From Taxawa tesnikishii (nom. ined.) (taxonomy: Eukaryota; Ascomycota; Dothideomycetes; Dothideales), in contig JAPDRO010000001.1 of NCBI GenBank assembly GCA_030247885.1, positions 124,001-188,000 on the forward strand: a stretch of 64,000 nucleotides of DNA, read 5' to 3'. Position 1 is the stretch's first letter; each line of letters opens with the position of its first letter. Shown piece by piece: positions 60,955 through 64,000 of the stretch. The notes below the pieces were generated by a model. That model did not search any database. It was not told the origin of the DNA and saw only the letters and a list, made by a program, of their open reading frames with translations. Position numbers and translations under genes: made by a program.

Positions 60955-63900
60955 TTATCGACCAAAGAACCCCTGCTGCGTAGGCGTGCCAGGATCCTCG
61001 CCGCGCGTCGGGAACGCGATTTCCAGACTGCGCTCCATCTCATCCGGACTCCTCATCTCTTCGGGACTGCAGGTGCCGCTCTCGAGCAAGAAGTGCTTGA
61101 ACCTGACGTCGGGGTCTTCGTCCTCCAAGCCTTCCAACCCTTCTGCCGCGACCAGGCTGTCCCCCGCGGCGGCGTTGAAGTTCAGCTCCTTCTCCGCCGT
61201 CGGCGTGCTGTCATACTTGACCTTCTCGAGGACCTTGACGAGGCTGCTGACGCTGGCGGGACGCTCGAAGTCCTCTTCTTCGATCTCCATGGTCGTGGGT
61301 ATGCCTTGGAGTATGCACCAGTTGCGGTGGAGGTACTGCTGGAGACGGTATTGCTGACGGTCCCAGGATTCGGAGACGAGGCGGAGGGCGGCTTGGATGT
61401 CTTGATCGGTGAGCTGGGTGAGGGAAGCTGGGATCGGAGATGAGGAGTTCTGGCGCGTCCTGGACGGCGTCGTGGAGATTGAGAAGGGTGAGGAGGGGGA
61501 CATGGGCGAGGAGGAGGAGCGGGATGAGGATTGGAAGGAGGGGAATGAGGGGTGTACGCCGACGTGGTGCGATTCACGTTGCGCTTGACGTTGGCGATTC
61601 CGCGTCGGACACCGAAGGAATAGGCGTTCTTCGCGATTGGTGCCGAAGGTCGTTTTGGTGAGGCTGGTTCGTCGCGGATGTATTTGACCTGCAACTCTGT
61701 TCGTCGCAACGCCGCCGCCCGACCTTCTTCCATAGCAGGCATGTAGACCAATGTCGTGTTGACGCAGAGGGCATTGATCATGTCCGTGAGCGCTGACAAC
61801 GGTATCTCGTTGTTTTCGCAGTGGAGTTCCCGCAAGGTGTTGTTTTCCTTTAGCACATCTGCAAGAGTGCTTGCGCCGGGCAGTCCGAGCTTCTGGTACT
61901 GGATACGGAGGATGTGAAGGCTCTTGTTGTACTTGAGTCCGCCCAATGCGTGGTTGAGCCCCACACCAAACTTGGATGTCTCAAGCCGCGAGTCTTCCCC
62001 GAGATATCTAGTTCTTCGAGAACGTCGTTCTCCGCAAACATACGCTCTAGAGCATGACTGGTTTCGTCGCTTGCATCACATGGCAAAGATGCCCGGGAAA
62101 TGTCCAGGTATTGTATGCTCTTGTTCGCGCGCAATGCGTTGATAAGATGCCGATAGACGTTTTCGTCACGGTACTCGAGCGCACGAAGACTCAAATGCGT
62201 TGGCGTGCAACTAGATGCTATTGCACTGACCAGCTGATCGTGGTCTTTTGCCACGTTGTTATGGCTCACGTTGAGATGCAGGTTGCGTGCAGGTCCGTTG
62301 CTGCGGGTCATGGCGCGCATCAAGGTCGCGATCTCACCGCCGGAAAGGAAGGCATAATCCAGAGCAAGCTCGTGGAGCGTGTCCGATTGAGGACTTCGCA
62401 AGTAGGTTGCAAGAGCTTCAACCGTCTTCTCGTTGATCGCAGTCCCACTCAATCTGAGCTCTTCCAGCCTCCAAGCCAACAACGTATCTGCAGAAAGGAT
62501 GGTTTCCGGTCCAGAGGTCCTGGATACGTTGGAGAGATTAAGCTTGCGGATGAACCCGAATACACTGATCTGACTATCGAAAACTGCAGGGCTCAATCTG
62601 GCGAGGTTGCCGGATATATCTAGGGCTTCGAGTGTGTTGTCTTGTGCACGTAACGCATCCATAACAAGGCCCAAGGTACGATCGGTGAGTCCACACTTGC
62701 TCAGTTCAAGAGCGCGGAAGTGGCAGGCTTTATCGACAGCAGATCCGACGAGGTAGTCCAGATCAGTTTCGCTAAGAATGATACCATTGAGCGCAATCCA
62801 GTCCACGTTTGTAGTTTGGTATTTGCAAAGTGGAAACAAGGCTTCGACGATACCGCAACCGATGTCTTTGCTCTTCGGCAAGCCTTCATCGTTGTACTCT
62901 GGTTGCTTGGCGGTGACGCTGTTAGAAAAGTCCATCCTCCTCAGCTTCTTGCTAGTGGCCGCCAGAGCGCGAACTTCCTGGACCAGGAGGCATGAGCGAC
63001 CCAGCTCGTCTGCAGAGAGCCGGATAGGGGTTCCTCGCTTGGTCTTTGTGCAGACATGCTCGTCTCCGTAATGGTCATGAACACCATTCAAGGGATCAAG
63101 TTTGATGTTCGCGAACGACATCGAACCGAATGACTCGTTGTAACGGAGCGCTCTCATGATTGCGAGCAATTCGAGAATGCTGTACGACCGTCGCCGAGGA
63201 TCCGCTACAGGAAGGAGTTCGAAGCGAGGCGCATCCTCGCATTGGTAATTGATAGTATACCGGATATTCGCCGGACTAACTTCGTATGCAATGCAGTAAG
63301 CGGTAAGTGTTCGATCCAGGCAGCAGTGCTCTTCAGCATCGGAATCCACTGGGGTGGAAGCTGCTCCTCAAGTTCATGTGGCACCATGAACTTGAAGATT
63401 CGAGTACCGTACTCCGGCCGTAAGATGTTTTCTACTGTGTGAAGTCGTGTGGCGATTTCAGGAGCGGAAAGTGATGCTAAAGAAAGGGTCTTCGATCGCT
63501 GTAAGGGCTGTCTGCATGCTGTTAGATCACGGTTCATGTTCGAAACCGTAGCACCTACCGGAATGTGAGCTCGAAGGCATCGTCTGACTTGCTCAGCTTA
63601 ATTCCAGTCAGTGTTAGAATGCCGTATGCTCCTTGGGAAGCGCTGGAGATCAAAGACGGAGTGGAGGTCCGACTGTTTGCTTTGACGAGAGGAATGAGAT
63701 GCACTTTGTGAATACCAATGGCTAAGAAGCACACGGTGGAAGCAATCTTAGACAAGTCATCCGTCGATGAGCGTCCTCCGTATTTCGTCGATTGCCGCTG
63801 CACAACTTTGTAGATGGCAAAGTTCTCCGGGTCATAGTCGTTCTCGCGCTCAACAACACGGGCGACGTATCTTGAACTGTGCGGGGATATCGGCAGAGGG

Positions 63901-64000
63901 TCGCGGAGTCTGGCTTCGTTTGCGGCAGACCGTATCGCATGCAGCCAAAAGTCTCGATCGTCCGGATCAGCCAGTTGTACAGTCATGGCTGATGCCTGGT
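60955..64000 (-). CDS. PH domain-leucine-rich repeat protein (CARMIL-like layout), 5' partial
   Basis: The gene enters from the right edge; the frame is open to base 64000. Exon 63559-64000 (partial), intron 63512-63558 (47 bp), exon 60955-63511. The first visible part (LADPDDRDFWLHAIRSAANE) looks like the C-terminal helix of a PH domain. Then come a linker with FGRI-like sequence and a long run of ribonuclease-inhibitor-type LRRs: FRALELSKCGLTDRTLGLVM, LEALDISGNL, LEELRLSGTAINEKTVEAL, NLHLNVSHNNVAKD, IQYLDISRASL, LRELHCENNEIPLSALTDMI. The tail is Ser/Pro-rich and acidic, with DIQAALRLVSESWDRQQYRL. PH plus LRR order resembles CARMIL actin regulators; that role is inference. One-base gaps occur near 63304, at 61997-62000 (G4) and at 61549-61552 (C4 on the - strand). 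Confidence 0.78.

Overview
This window looks like nuclear DNA of a filamentous ascomycete (Pezizomycotina; Dothideomycetes is my guess, not proven). Supporting signs are short spliceosomal introns of about 47-139 bp with fungal branch points (CTGAC/CTAAC-like), a six-cysteine Zn(II)2Cys6 transcription factor, WSC/DUF1996, GH16 and CE8 secreted proteins, and a block of DNA degraded by repeat-induced point mutation (RIP).

The window has two compartments. Positions 1 to about 28,570 are very AT-rich, without usable reading frames and almost without CpA and TpG dinucleotides (the first 600 bases have none of either), while CpG survives: this is saturated RIP. Structure is still visible in the wreck: a 13.5 kb element with terminal inverted repeats (3030-16557) sitting inside a small tandem array, a second partial copy of its right end (21023-22811), a 1.85 kb pogo/Fot1-type DNA transposon (19030-20880), several short-period tandem arrays, and a 180 bp direct repeat whose second copy (27849-28028) largely escaped RIP.

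From about 28,570 to the right edge the DNA is normal gene-dense chromosome. In order: Zn2Cys6 regulator (+), paraoxonase-like protein (+), RAD17 checkpoint clamp loader (-), a conserved fungal protein (-), a GH16 enzyme (-), a membrane/coiled-coil protein (+), a DUF1996-WSC protein (+), a CE8 pectinesterase (-), a small Ser/Arg-rich protein (-), a 2.6 kb gene-poor stretch with one doubtful small ORF, homoserine dehydrogenase HOM6 (-), a CCDC174-like protein (+), the PI4-kinase scaffold YPP1/TTC7 (-), the ribosome-biogenesis factor RIX1 (+), a decayed MFS sugar-transporter fragment, and the 3' part of a PH-LRR protein (-) that runs off the window.

The genes do not form one pathway. Three neighbours (GH16, WSC/DUF1996, pectinesterase) act on cell walls and fit a plant-associated or saprotrophic life. 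The rest are housekeeping genes in divergent or convergent pairs. A striking technical pattern is that six host genes (membrane/coiled-coil, WSC, CCDC174, YPP1, RIX1, PH-LRR) each need one or more single added bases, nearly always at a short homopolymer, to read through conserved protein. All eleven events are in the same direction, which points to base-dropping in the assembly rather than to pseudogenes.
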